Source: Candidatus Obscuribacterales bacterium
Lineage (GTDB): Bacteria > Cyanobacteriota > Vampirovibrionia > Obscuribacterales > Obscuribacteraceae
Direction: 5' to 3'
DNA length: 32,461 nt
Assembly: GCA_019745505.1 (NCBI GenBank)
Contig: JAIETE010000172.1
Coordinates: 1 to 32,461 of the forward strand
Part shown: positions 8,225 through 16,040 of the stretch, in pieces
Position numbering within the stretch: position 1 is the stretch's first letter
How the letters are laid out: each line of letters starts with the position of its first letter
Made by a program: the position numbers and the translations under genes
The notes under the pieces: model-generated
Seen by the model: the letters and a program-made list of their open reading frames with translations, nothing else
The model's database searches: none
Told to the model about the DNA's origin: nothing

Positions 8225-10363
8225 TCAATTCTGTCCGCCGGGAATAATCGGTTGCAATTTCGGAAAATCAGCGACTGCGGCAAAGTGTTTATAAATCCGG
8301 TTGAGCAGCGCTCTTCGGTTGGCTCGCTTTTGCTCATCCGGATCGTTGACCATGACCTTTTCGAAGAAGGCGTCGATTTCGGGTGTGACTTTGGCAATTA
8401 GTTTTAGCGTCTTTTCATTGTCCGCATCTTTTTCTTTGGCAATAACATCTTCGACGTCTTTCGTGAATTTGGCCCAGAGTTTTTTCTCGGCATCTTCGCT
8501 GAAAAGTGTTTCGGAAACCTCATCACCGGCTGGTCCTTGCAGAATACGTCCAATTCGATTGCCGACTCTGAAAAGAGCAAGACCTTCCTCAGTCTTCGCC
8601 AGAGATTCGATCAATGCCAGACGCTTCAGTACATCGCTTACGTCGACCAACGGATCTTTGATCGACAATACGGCATCGATAATCTCTCTTCCTTTGCCGC
8701 TTTCGAGCAAACGAGCCTTCAACCTCTGAGTGATGAAATCATTCACTTCGGCTCGAATTTCCTCGCGTTTGAAACCGCGCTTGGAGTTTTTCAATTTCGG
8801 CTCGAATTCATCCAGCAATTTCTCAATCAGCGCTGATATCGATAGCGGCTTGTTGGAAAGACCCTGGATAAGAATGTCTACCAGTCCTTGAGCCTGCCTT
8901 CTCAGTGCGTAAGGGTCGCTGGAACCGGACGGCTTTTTGCCCAGAGCAAACAAACCGACCACATTGTCCAGTTTGTCGATGGCTGAAACCAGTTGACCGA
9001 CGGCGTCTTTGGGAATGCCGTCGTCAGTGTGCCTGGGGGCGTAATGCGAGGAAATCGCAGTGACGATTTCCGGCGGCTCGCCCTCTTTCTTCGCGTACCA
9101 AGAGCCCACGTAGCCTTGCAGTTCCGGCAGCTCGCGAACCAGGTTGCTGACCAGGTCCAGCTTGCACAATTTTGCGGTGCGCTCCAGGCACATTTTGACG
9201 TTGCTGTCTAAAGCAAGCGTGTCGACGATTTGACCCGCCAGCATGACCAGACGTTCAACCTTCTCACCATAGCTGCCCAATCCTTCCTGGAAAGTGAGCT
9301 GGTCGAGCGATTCTTTGCGATCTGAAAGCTTTGTCTTTTGATCGTCGAAGTAGAAAAACTTACCGTCAGCCAGGCGGGCTTTGATGACGCGCTCATTGCC
9401 TTGCTTGATAGAGTCGTAAGCTTCTTTTCTGTCGTTGTTGGAAATTGTGATGAAGTACGGCAGAAGGTTATTGTCGTCGCCGTTTTTCGTTTTCTTCTCA
9501 ATGGGGAAATACCGCTGGTGGTGCACCATGATTGTTTCAATCAAAGTGTCCGGCAGTTCCAAATACTCTTTGCCGAATTCTCCGACCACAGGATGGGGCC
9601 ATTCGGTCAGATTGACCACTTCGTCCAGAAGCGAACCTTCAAGCTGTCGGGCGTCGCCGCCCAGTTCGTTGGCACGGGCTAGCACACCTTTTTCGATTGT
9701 TTGGCGGCGTTCGGCAGGGTCGACAATGACCTTTGCGTTCTTCAATTTCTCGGCGTACTCGGATGGGTTTTTCAGATTTATGTCGCCGGGCGAAAGGATC
9801 CGGTGGCCCTGGGTGATGCGCCCCGATTTCAATCCCTCGAGCTGAAATTCGACCACTTCATCGTCCAGCAATGAGACAATCCATCTGATTGGTCTTGAGA
9901 ACTTCATGGTTTTGGAGCCCCAGCACATGGGCCTTTCAAATGGCAATTGCCCGACCAGTCCGGGGGCGATTTCCTGGAAAACGGCTTGTGCGGTCTTTCC
10001 AACTACGGTTACATTGGCGAAAAGGTGCTCAGCTCCGCCCACTTCTTCGCGCTCCAGCTGTTCTACCGTCAGTCCGTACTTTCCTGCAAAACCGGTCGCC
10101 TGCGGGGTAGGTTTTCCGTCCGCTGCGAATGCCTGTTGCACTTTCGGACCTTTGACGCGATTGGAGGTTGTTTCCTGCTTGGCTTGCACATTCTTGACCA
10201 TGACCACCAGGCGCCGGGGCGTAGACATCGCCTTGACGCTGTCGAAAGCCAGATTATGGGACTTAAGAGAATCCCCCATCAGCTGTTCGAGTTTCGCCTG
10301 TGCCTCATTGATTTGGCCGGCGGGCAGTTCTTCAGTTCCAATTTCCAGCAGGTAGTCAGGCAT
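8225..10363 (-). CDS. glyS: Glycyl-tRNA synthetase beta subunit
   Basis: Beta chain of the alpha2beta2 bacterial glycyl-tRNA synthetase, which charges tRNA-Gly; the catalytic alpha chain GlyQ is a separate protein. The 712-residue length fits the family. It opens with the typical LLEIGTEELPAGQINEAQAKL, has GRITQGHRIL and MVHHQRYFPI core segments, an HD-like central domain (LVRELPELQGYVGSWYAKKEGE, SSHYAPRHTDDGIP, DKLDNVVGLFALG), DPYALRRQAQGLV, and a C-terminal tRNA-binding domain ending FFEKVMVNDPDEQKRANRRALLNRI. All these are intact, so it looks full length and functional. The ribosome site is weak (TTGGAATT before ATG). glyQ, usually directly upstream of glyS, is absent: the upstream neighbour is a divergent membrane protein gene. 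Confidence 0.95.
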   Translation of the reverse strand: MPDYLLEIGTEELPAGQINEAQAKLEQLMGDSLKSHNLAFDSVKAMSTPRRLVVMVKNVQAKQETTSNRVKGPKVQQAFAADGKPTPQATGFAGKYGLTVEQLEREEVGGAEHLFANVTVVGKTAQAVFQEIAPGLVGQLPFERPMCWGSKTMKFSRPIRWIVSLLDDEVVEFQLEGLKSGRITQGHRILSPGDINLKNPSEYAEKLKNAKVIVDPAERRQTIEKGVLARANELGGDARQLEGSLLDEVVNLTEWPHPVVGEFGKEYLELPDTLIETIMVHHQRYFPIEKKTKNGDDNNLLPYFITISNNDRKEAYDSIKQGNERVIKARLADGKFFYFDDQKTKLSDRKESLDQLTFQEGLGSYGEKVERLVMLAGQIVDTLALDSNVKMCLERTAKLCKLDLVSNLVRELPELQGYVGSWYAKKEGEPPEIVTAISSHYAPRHTDDGIPKDAVGQLVSAIDKLDNVVGLFALGKKPSGSSDPYALRRQAQGLVDILIQGLSNKPLSISALIEKLLDEFEPKLKNSKRGFKREEIRAEVNDFITQRLKARLLESGKGREIIDAVLSIKDPLVDVSDVLKRLALIESLAKTEEGLALFRVGNRIGRILQGPAGDEVSETLFSEDAEKKLWAKFTKDVEDVIAKEKDADNEKTLKLIAKVTPEIDAFFEKVMVNDPDEQKRANRRALLNRIYKHFAAVADFPKLQPIIPGGQN

Positions 10364-10462
10364 AATTCCAATTCTTTATAGGACGATAACGAGGGTCCAA
10401 TTATAGAGAACCAGCCTGCTTAGCGTCTTCAAGTGTAAAGGGTATATTGTAGAGACCGTGGC

Positions 10463-10948
10463 ATGAGACGCCCTTTCACCGCTCCTGGCTGGTTTTCGGC
10501 GAATAATCTAGTTTTTATGGACTCTACGCTTTTACTCGGAATCGGAATTGCTGTTGTCATCTCCACTGCGCTTTTGGTTCGCAATGTTCTATTCGGCGCA
10601 GACGGCGTCATTACCAAAAAACGCCGCCTGGAAACCGGAGACCTGGAAGTGTCGGTGCGCACCTCGGGCAACGAGTATGTGCTGGATGATTTGATGACCT
10701 TGATGAAAAACTATTCTCTGTCGCTCAGGCATGACGAGGCGATTGCCTCGGCAAGAAAAGCTTTGAATATCGCCGAGCAGGAATTCGGCAAGACCGACGA
10801 TGCCATCATTCCAATTCTGGAGGCATACGCAGACGTGATGCAACGAGCGAAACGAAACGTCGAGGCTAAGAATCTGAAAGAGCGAATCAAGGCGATTCGC
10901 GAGAAAAAGCCTTATGGCGATCGTTCGTTCAAACGTTCAAGACGGTAA
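10463..10948 (+). CDS. Membrane-anchored TPR-like protein
   Basis: Up to 161 residues. An N-terminal transmembrane helix (LLLGIGIAVVISTALLVRNVLFG) is followed by a helical cytoplasmic or periplasmic part. That part reads like one and a half tetratricopeptide repeats (YVLDDLMTLMKNYSLSLRHDEAIASARKALNIAEQEFG, then ILEAYADVMQRAKRNVEAKNLKERIKAIREKK) and has a basic tail. The start is uncertain: ATG 10463 gives 18 extra residues, while ATG 10517 (MDSTLLLG) begins just before the membrane helix and is more natural; neither has a strong ribosome site. The downstream gene starts 14 bases after the stop, so the two are probably one operon, divergent from glyS. TPR proteins are scaffolds; the partner is unknown. 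Confidence 0.6.
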   Translation: MRRPFTAPGWFSANNLVFMDSTLLLGIGIAVVISTALLVRNVLFGADGVITKKRRLETGDLEVSVRTSGNEYVLDDLMTLMKNYSLSLRHDEAIASARKALNIAEQEFGKTDDAIIPILEAYADVMQRAKRNVEAKNLKERIKAIREKKPYGDRSFKRSRR

Positions 10949-10962
10949 ATAGTGAGGCACCA

Positions 10963-11973
10963 TTGGCGGTGAAGTGGAAATCAACTCTTGCAAAAATTTG
11001 CATAAGCCTGACATTACTGGTTAGTGCCCTGCCGGCGTTTTCATCCAACGAAAATGGCGCATACGCCGGCTTGGAATTTTTCGGCTCGCAGCAAATGTCC
11101 AGAGAGGAAGTAGAGCGATTTCTGGGCGTGCGAAATGGTGCGTCGTATAAATCCGTCGCCTCTGCGGTTGAACGCTTGAAGCGCGCGTTGAAAGCAAGAA
11201 ACATGGAAGCGAATATTCAAATTGTCAGCGGCGACGGCTCGGACATTTATATTTCGGTGGACATTCTTGGCGACGAAAATGAGATGCCCAGCCGCATTTT
11301 GCAAGATCCCCATCAAGTCAACTTTCGCAGCGAGGAGCCCGTTCAACTTCTTGGAAAACTGCATGAACGGCTCGATTTTCTCGAAGCGCAGGGACGACCC
11401 GCCAATGAAGAGATGCGCGACGGCGTCAAATATTATTCCGACGAACCTTGCAATCAGCTCGTGAAAGAATTGATTCGTCATTGCGAGCCGATGCGCGAAG
11501 AGCTGCTTTATCTAATCGATCACGATCCCAATGCGGTGCGAAGAAATTGCGCCGCCGAGCTCCTCAGTTGGTCGGGAGAGATTCCTGACACGGCTCGGCG
11601 CTTGCTTCCAGCCGTGGATGATGTCGATCTTTGCGTGCGCACGACGGTCACGCGGTATCTCTTCAAAAGCCTGCCCTTCTTGCCGGATGATTTTCCTTAT
11701 GCCGACATGGTGGACGTTTATAGCCGAGACCTGGCGCGTCCCTCTCATGACGATCGCTCTAAATCGCTGTACATGCTACTGGCATTATTGAAGAAGCGTC
11801 CTGAGCTGGTTCGGCAAGTCCGGTCTCTGGATGATAAGAGGATTCAGCAATTGAAGAATCGCTCCCTTTTACCTTCGATAAAATTGGCTTGTGCGCAATT
11901 CGACCGGATATTCACCCGCGCAAACGTTGGCCTGACGGACGTTAAGCCAAATTTGGATTTTTTGCCGCCATAA
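10963..11973 (+). CDS. Secreted protein with POTRA-like domain and HEAT-like helical repeats
   Basis: A 336-residue protein translated from TTG 10963 (GTGAGG six bases ahead); GTG 10969 is an alternative. A signal peptide covers about residues 5-27. Residues ~33-102 match the beta-alpha-alpha-beta-beta pattern of a POTRA domain (GLEFFGSQQMSREEVERFLGVRNGASYKSVASAVERLKRALKARNMEANIQIVS...IYISVDIL), as in BamA, TolB-dependent porins and FtsQ. The rest is helical, with HEAT-like repeats around 175-290 (REELLYLIDHDPNAVRRNCAAELLSW, DDVDLCVRTTVTRYLF). There is no beta-barrel, so it is not an Omp85 transporter. It may be a periplasmic adaptor that binds another envelope protein. It is probably cotranscribed with the TPR membrane protein just upstream. 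Confidence 0.55.
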   Translation: MAVKWKSTLAKICISLTLLVSALPAFSSNENGAYAGLEFFGSQQMSREEVERFLGVRNGASYKSVASAVERLKRALKARNMEANIQIVSGDGSDIYISVDILGDENEMPSRILQDPHQVNFRSEEPVQLLGKLHERLDFLEAQGRPANEEMRDGVKYYSDEPCNQLVKELIRHCEPMREELLYLIDHDPNAVRRNCAAELLSWSGEIPDTARRLLPAVDDVDLCVRTTVTRYLFKSLPFLPDDFPYADMVDVYSRDLARPSHDDRSKSLYMLLALLKKRPELVRQVRSLDDKRIQQLKNRSLLPSIKLACAQFDRIFTRANVGLTDVKPNLDFLPP

Positions 11974-12015
11974 CCGTTTGAAACGTGTTTGCTGGGGTAT
12001 TATCAAGTTAGTCGG

Positions 12016-12080
12016 TGGGAGTGGCTTGCAGCCTCGTTTAGACTATCTGTCATGAGGGCGCCTCCCATCGGCTCTTTTAT
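12016..12080 (+). terminator. Possible bidirectional terminator between convergent genes
   Basis: TGGGAG (near 12016) can pair with CTCCCA (near 12061), with an inner GCCTC/GAGGGC stem, and is followed by CTCTTTTATATG on the plus strand. The loop is large and the pairing imperfect. The site lies in the 126-base gap between the POTRA/HEAT gene and the convergent ferredoxin gene, where a terminator is expected. Confidence 0.3.
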
Positions 12081-12099
12081 ATGTCACCGAATAATCGAA

Positions 12100-12408
12100 T
12101 CAGACTATACGCCCGGAGCCGTCGTATAGCAGACGTTCGACCGGCTGCCCGCCAATAAGGTGAGACTCTACGATCTCTTTCACATCGTCCGGCGTGACGT
12201 GTGCATACCAGACTGATTCCGGATAGACGACGATCACTGCGCCGTGCCCGCATTGATCGAAACAGCCGGCTTTGTTTATGCGAATTTGCTTTTTCAATCC
12301 GCGTTCCGAAATCTCTTTTCTCAAAAGGTCGCATACTTCTATCGAGCCTGCGCCCGGGCATGTTTTTCCAGTGACGCACACAAAGACGTGTTTTTCAAAA
12401 ACTTGCAT
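12100..12408 (-). CDS. Thioredoxin-like [2Fe-2S] ferredoxin
   Basis: A 102-residue small electron-transfer protein of the thioredoxin-like 2Fe-2S family (Shethna-type, also seen as the NuoE-like fold). The four likely cluster cysteines are in FVCVTGKTCPGAGS and KAGCFDQCGHGAVIVVYPE, the standard arrangement of two N-terminal cysteines and a C-x3-C pair. The end YAHVTPDDVKEIVESHLIGGQPVERLLY is also typical of this family. The ATG at 12408 follows ACAGGCAACT. It stands alone between a convergent gene and a same-strand small gene, so its redox partner is not indicated. Confidence 0.85.
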   Translation of the reverse strand: MQVFEKHVFVCVTGKTCPGAGSIEVCDLLRKEISERGLKKQIRINKAGCFDQCGHGAVIVVYPESVWYAHVTPDDVKEIVESHLIGGQPVERLLYDGSGRIV

Positions 12409-12557
12409 AGTTGCCTGTATTCAGTAAGAGGGGCTATTCTAGCGCTTCGTTGCCGTCTTAGCAAAATTGAGGCTCTAAGATATTTCGTTCGGTTAAATTC
12501 TGCTGCCGAAGGCGAATGTATCTGATACCACCTGTAGTGATATGCGCAGTCAGTCGT

Positions 12558-12809
12558 TTAATCGAGCGGATGAATCATGCCGCTCATATCGACAAACTCG
12601 AACTGCAGGCTGGTGCGAGCAATTGAATAGGAGAAATTGTTTCTGACCGAAACCCCGGATGGCATGTCGGCTGCCAAAATGCGACCGTAATCGTCCGCTT
12701 CCACCAGCATTCCGTTGGCTACTGCATTCGGTCTTACCGACAAATCGTATGCTTTCGGAGTAAAACTCCGGTAAAGAGTGCTGGCTTCGCAGAGCGCTTG
12801 GACATTCAT
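12558..12809 (-). CDS. Small hypothetical protein
   Basis: An 83-residue open frame of unrecognised family. It has no signal peptide or membrane helix. The middle (NAVANGMLVEADDYGRILAADMPSGVSVRNNFSYSIARTSLQFEFVDMSGMIHPLD) alternates hydrophobic and polar residues like a small beta-rich domain. The ATG at 12809 has only a distant AAGG ribosome-like site. It is supported as a gene by its protein-like composition and by the absence of a competing frame, not by homology. The flanks (12409-12557 and 12810-13074) show no further genes. Confidence 0.45.
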   Translation of the reverse strand: MNVQALCEASTLYRSFTPKAYDLSVRPNAVANGMLVEADDYGRILAADMPSGVSVRNNFSYSIARTSLQFEFVDMSGMIHPLD

Positions 12810-12945
12810 ATCTGATCAGACCTTGGTAAATGCAGGGGTTTGGTACATATAGCCTTTTTTTCGTGTCAGCGACGTGACAATACTACTGACAAAAAGTGTC
12901 TTAACTAGAAACATCTCTTCAGGTTCAGCCTAGAGGCTTTCTGCT

Positions 12946-12967
12946 ACTGCCGTGCAACTGCCGTGCA
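12946..12967. repeat. Tandem 11-bp direct repeat upstream of the cysteine protease gene
   Basis: ACTGCCGTGCA occurs twice back to back (12946-12956 and 12957-12967), about 110 bases upstream of the cysteine protease start. It could be a tandem regulator site or a replication-slippage product. Confidence 0.5.
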
Positions 12968-13074
12968 AGCCCGCAGTGGCTTGGTTTTTGGGCGTAACGA
13001 TGGCGTCACGTTAGTTTTATACGATGCAAAGCGATGACCTTGTCGCTCCCCCTCCCCGCTAGAAGAAATAACCG

Positions 13075-14517
13075 ATGATTGAGAATGGCTCCTCCGTTTC
13101 TGACGCTCGCGCCAGTGCCCCGGCACAGGTGAAGCAGTATCGTCCAGACGATTTAGAAGGAATCAGTGTTCCTTCCTCAGACACTCCCGTCACTGACCCC
13201 TTAAGACAGCAAGTAAACCAGCTGTTGTCCGGTCCCCAGGGTGATTTCAGCATTCAGGGCGGTTTTGGCCCCAGAGGCGACTTCAAGATTCAGGGTCATA
13301 TCGGGCCCAATGGCGAAATCGGATTGGTCGGCAATTTCAATGACCAAAATGTCGATGCGCGCGCAAAATTTGAAATCGGAAAACCTGGTTTTCAGCCCCA
13401 TTACGAGACCGAACGGCGTGTCCTTTTGGACAACATTGCTCGGCTGGGCGATAAGTCTTTGGGCGTATATGTCACCAACGCCATGTTGGATGCTCAATCC
13501 CGGGTGGCTAAGGAGACTCTCTCGAAAGAGGAGTTGACAGGCGTTCTCAGCCAGGTCAATAAGCTGATGACGACTGATTCTGCGCTAGTGAGTGCAAAGG
13601 AGCGAGTCAATATTGCTGCCGGTATTTTGCACCACACAGGGGAAGGCCGAATCGACCAGGGAATTCACTCCACATGCAATGTCACCGTTTTGCAGAATAT
13701 CGCCTTTGATAAACGCCCTTCTCTTGCCGCAGAGATGATAACCTCCGCCGCTCTTACAGGAGAATGGAAAGCCGGCGACGGCAAGGTAATTAAGGTGCCG
13801 AATGGGAGCCTGAAACCTGGCTGGGAAGAAGAACATTTCCCGCCGAAGAATGGCTTGCGCAGCCACGCTTCGCAGGTATTTCAAGTTGTTGCTCTCAATG
13901 ATGTCGGTCAAAGAGAAAAAGAGCCGGTTGAATATGTGCAAAAGCATCAGTCTCTTTCCAGCTTGTTTTTCGCCATTGGTCAGCAATACATGCCGGCGTC
14001 CGAGTATTTGCTGCCGAACGGGTATGAAGTCTGGCGAGACAAAAGAGGCGTAGAAACCAATTTCAACGGGCTTAGCGGCAGGCAAATCCAGGAAGAGTCG
14101 AAGAGACTTTTTGGTGATAAGCACGAAACTATCGCTTTCAAGAGCCCTTACGAATGGATGAGCCATCCATGGTCGGTTGGCGATGACGACTATAAAGGCA
14201 ACAAGATGGTGGAGAGTGAAGAAGGCTTACGCCAGGCGCTCGAGAAGCTTGATTCGGAGAAGAAGCTGCCGGTCGTTATTGCCGTGAACGGCGACATGAT
14301 TTTCGGTAACTTCGAGACAAGCACTTTCGGTCTCAGAGCCCTGATTCGACCGATCAAGACTCTTCATGAGTACATTGATTCGAAGCTGGGCGTAGCCAAT
14401 CATGTGGTCATCGTGACGCAATTCGACAAAGCCCAAGACCGCGTTTATGTCAAAAACTCATGGGGAGCGAAGCAGGATGGTTGGGTTTCCGTCAAAAATC
14501 TGTGGAAGGCCGTTTAA
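13075..14517 (+). CDS. Papain-like cysteine protease with three Gly-Pro 12-residue repeats
   Basis: A 480-residue protein. Its C-terminal two thirds carry clan CA landmarks: Gln195 and Cys201 in DQGIHSTCNVTVLQN (oxyanion glutamine and nucleophile six residues apart), His443 in ANHVVIVTQFD, and Asn461 in VYVKNSWGAKQDGWVSV, the classic NSWG box of C1-type peptidases. The spacing from Cys to His (about 240 residues) is longer than in papain, so an insertion of roughly 100 residues is likely. Residues 53-88 form three consecutive 12-residue units beginning GPQG, GPRG and GPNG, with glycine recurring at position 10 (SIQG, KIQG, LVGN-type ends). No signal peptide is seen, so it is cytosolic or exported by another route. 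The ATG at 13075 has a poor ribosome site (AGAAGAAAT). Substrate unknown; a toxin-like or housekeeping role cannot be told apart. Confidence 0.7.
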   Translation: MIENGSSVSDARASAPAQVKQYRPDDLEGISVPSSDTPVTDPLRQQVNQLLSGPQGDFSIQGGFGPRGDFKIQGHIGPNGEIGLVGNFNDQNVDARAKFEIGKPGFQPHYETERRVLLDNIARLGDKSLGVYVTNAMLDAQSRVAKETLSKEELTGVLSQVNKLMTTDSALVSAKERVNIAAGILHHTGEGRIDQGIHSTCNVTVLQNIAFDKRPSLAAEMITSAALTGEWKAGDGKVIKVPNGSLKPGWEEEHFPPKNGLRSHASQVFQVVALNDVGQREKEPVEYVQKHQSLSSLFFAIGQQYMPASEYLLPNGYEVWRDKRGVETNFNGLSGRQIQEESKRLFGDKHETIAFKSPYEWMSHPWSVGDDDYKGNKMVESEEGLRQALEKLDSEKKLPVVIAVNGDMIFGNFETSTFGLRALIRPIKTLHEYIDSKLGVANHVVIVTQFDKAQDRVYVKNSWGAKQDGWVSVKNLWKAV

Positions 14518-14756
14518 GTATTCAATCGGGGCTCTTGGCATCCGCGTCTGCTCAGATTTGTATCGCAAGTGATAACTTGCCGGCAAGCAGGGGAAATCGG
14601 CGTTAAACTCTCACCTGCAGCGGCTCTAAAGCATGCGCTGGTCGGCGTCCTGGGCGTTCGATCTATTAAGAAACGCTTACAGTTGGGCTATTTGAGCCAC
14701 GCAGCGCTTGACCAATAACCTTATTATTGAAAAAATACACCCTCGCACTTTGCGAT

Positions 14757-14810
14757 TAGACCGCAGACAGCACGGTGCCCTTGCGTGAGCGGGGCTTAAT
14801 CACTGGATAT
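14757..14810 (+). promoter_or_regulatory. Ribosomal protein L10 leader-like element
   Basis: The segment contains GCAGACAGCACGGTGCCC followed by GGGGCTTAATCAC, with GCCC pairing to GGGC across an ~11-base loop. The AGACAGCA...GGTGCC...GGGCTTAA combination is how I recall the L10(L12)4-binding leader of bacterial rplJ operons, where excess L10-L12 complex represses its own synthesis. It lies about 180 bases upstream of rplJ, as expected. Recognition is by motif memory; a covariance-model search would decide. Confidence 0.6.
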
Positions 14811-14882
14811 TAGCGTATCTAGAGCCGGCTTGAGGTCACAAATTCGACATAGCGCACGGCTAAACCCGTACGTTTTTCGATA

Positions 14883-14935
14883 CAGGGGGCATACCCTCTG
14901 CTTGTGATCCCGCGGAAATATCCCTGGGATTTTTT
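14883..14935 (+). terminator. Two-hairpin attenuator candidate in the rplJ leader
   Basis: A 7-bp stem (CAGGGGG at 14883-14889, CCCTCTG at 14894-14900 with one G-U pair, tetraloop CATA) is followed by ATCCC (14907-14911) pairing with GGGAT (14926-14930), which runs straight into six T residues (14930-14935). This lies between the L10-leader-like element and the rplJ ribosome site. That layout suits transcription attenuation controlled by L10 binding, but the terminator stem is only 5 bp, so its strength is uncertain. Confidence 0.4.
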
Positions 14936-14988
14936 CCATTTCTGGGGAGTTTCAAGAAGTTGCGTTGCACTTATTTAAGGAGGCGCTA

Positions 14989-15516
14989 ATGGCCACCAAG
15001 GCACGCAAGCAGGAAATCGTCGGAGAACTCAAAGAGTTCTTCAAAGACGGCAAAGTAGCGATTGTCACCGACTTGAGCGGTTTGACAGTTGCTGAAATCA
15101 CCGCATTTCGCAGAAAGCTCGATACGACCAACGCCAAGTGCCGTATTGCTAAGAACACCCTCATTAAGATCGCAACCGATACTAGTGAGTTCGCAGCAAT
15201 CGAAAAACTGGCAAAAGGTCCGTCCGCAATCGTTATCGGTTACGACGATCCGGCTGCTCCCGCGAAAACAGTCGTCGAATATCTCAAAGCCCTCAAAAAG
15301 GGTGAGGTACGCGGCGGCGTGATTGAAGGCAATGCTCTTACTTCTGACGAAGTTAAGGGTCTCGCCGATTTGCCCAGCAAAGAACAATTGTTGTCATCGA
15401 TTATGGGTGGACTCGATTCCGGTGCCAGAGGCATTGCCGGACTCCTCGAAGCCGTTATTCGCGACATCGCTGTTCTGGCTGAAGAAGTCGCTAAGAAGAA
15501 TAACAACGCCGCATAG
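14989..15516 (+). CDS. rplJ: 50S ribosomal protein L10
   Basis: A 175-residue stalk-base protein of the large ribosomal subunit that anchors L7/L12 dimers and binds 23S rRNA. The start is ATG 14989 (MATKARKQEIVGELKEF), directly behind a strong AAGGAGGCGCTA site; an ATG 24 bases upstream lacks one. Family features: the N-terminal KQEIVGELKEFFKDGKVAIVTDLSGLTVAEITAFRRKL, then RIAKNTLIKIA, GPSAIVIGYDDPAAPAKTVVEYLK, and the C-terminal helix (GGLDSGARGIAGLLEAVIRDIAVLAEEVAKKN) that holds L7/L12. rplL follows after 57 bases. rplK and rplA, common upstream partners, are absent here. Confidence 0.97.
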   Translation: MATKARKQEIVGELKEFFKDGKVAIVTDLSGLTVAEITAFRRKLDTTNAKCRIAKNTLIKIATDTSEFAAIEKLAKGPSAIVIGYDDPAAPAKTVVEYLKALKKGEVRGGVIEGNALTSDEVKGLADLPSKEQLLSSIMGGLDSGARGIAGLLEAVIRDIAVLAEEVAKKNNNAA

Positions 15517-15573
15517 GCATTGGGTTCTGAACTATTCACTGCTGAAGACATAAGTTAGAGGAGTAATTTAAAA

Positions 15574-15963
15574 ATGGCTACGAAACTTTCCGTAGACGAT
15601 CTGTTGGAACAAATCGGATCGCTCACCCTTTTGGAAGCTGCTGATCTGAAGAAGAAAATGGAAGAGAAGTTCGGCGTAACTGCTGCTGCTCCCGTTGCTT
15701 TCGCTGCTGCCGGTCCGGCTGCTGGCGGTGGCGCTGCTGCTGCAGAAGAGAAGACCGAATTTGATGTCGTTCTTACTTCCGTCGGCGACAAGAAGATTGA
15801 AGTTCTCAAGCTCGTACGCGAACTCACCGGCCTCGGCTTGAAAGAAGCTAAGGACCTCGTTGATGCCGCTCCGAAGCCTTTGAAGGAAAAGGTCAAGAAG
15901 GAAGAAGCAGACCAGATGAAAGAAAAGCTGGAAGCTGCTGGCGCCAAGGTAGAAATCAAGTAG
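15574..15963 (+). CDS. rplL: 50S ribosomal protein L7/L12
   Basis: A 129-residue acidic stalk protein that recruits translation GTPases to the ribosome. The N-terminal dimerisation and L10-binding domain ([32 protein letters not shown]) leads to an Ala/Gly-rich flexible hinge. The conserved C-terminal domain follows ([71 protein letters not shown]). All are canonical. The start follows AGAGGAG by about 11 bases. It forms an operon with rplJ; rpoBC does not follow within the window, unlike in many bacteria. A GGGAG/CTCCC hairpin at 15983-15998 lies 20 bases after the stop. Confidence 0.97.
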   Translation: MATKLSVDDLLEQIGSLTLLEAADLKKKMEEKFGVTAAAPVAFAAAGPAAGGGAAAAEEKTEFDVVLTSVGDKKIEVLKLVRELTGLGLKEAKDLVDAAPKPLKEKVKKEEADQMKEKLEAAGAKVEIK

Positions 15964-15982
15964 ACCCGACATGCGCTAATCT

Positions 15983-15998
15983 GGGAGTAGCAACTCCC
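15983..15998 (+). other. Small hairpin after rplL
   Basis: GGGAG and CTCCC form a 5-bp stem with a 6-base loop, 20 bases after the rplL stop. GACATGCG occurs directly repeated on both sides of it (near 15968 and 16005). It may be a processing site or weak pause; there is no T-tract. Confidence 0.35.
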
Positions 15999-16040
15999 TT
16001 ACGAGACATGCGAGTCATTTCCACCAATTCACTAGTTAAG

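Larger units (their letters stand above)
14518..14988 (+). other. Long leader region of rplJL
   Basis: 471 bases without a gene. The first part holds a hairpin GCAAGT-GATA-ACTTGC (14565-14580) overlapping a 12-base perfect palindrome CTTGCCGGCAAG (14576-14587), perhaps the 3' end of the protease transcript. A -35-like TTGAAA (14727-14732) and -10-like TGCGAT (14751-14756), 18 bases apart, could start the ribosomal transcript just ahead of the L10-leader-like segment. TTGACC at 14708 is another -35 candidate. Confidence 0.4.
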
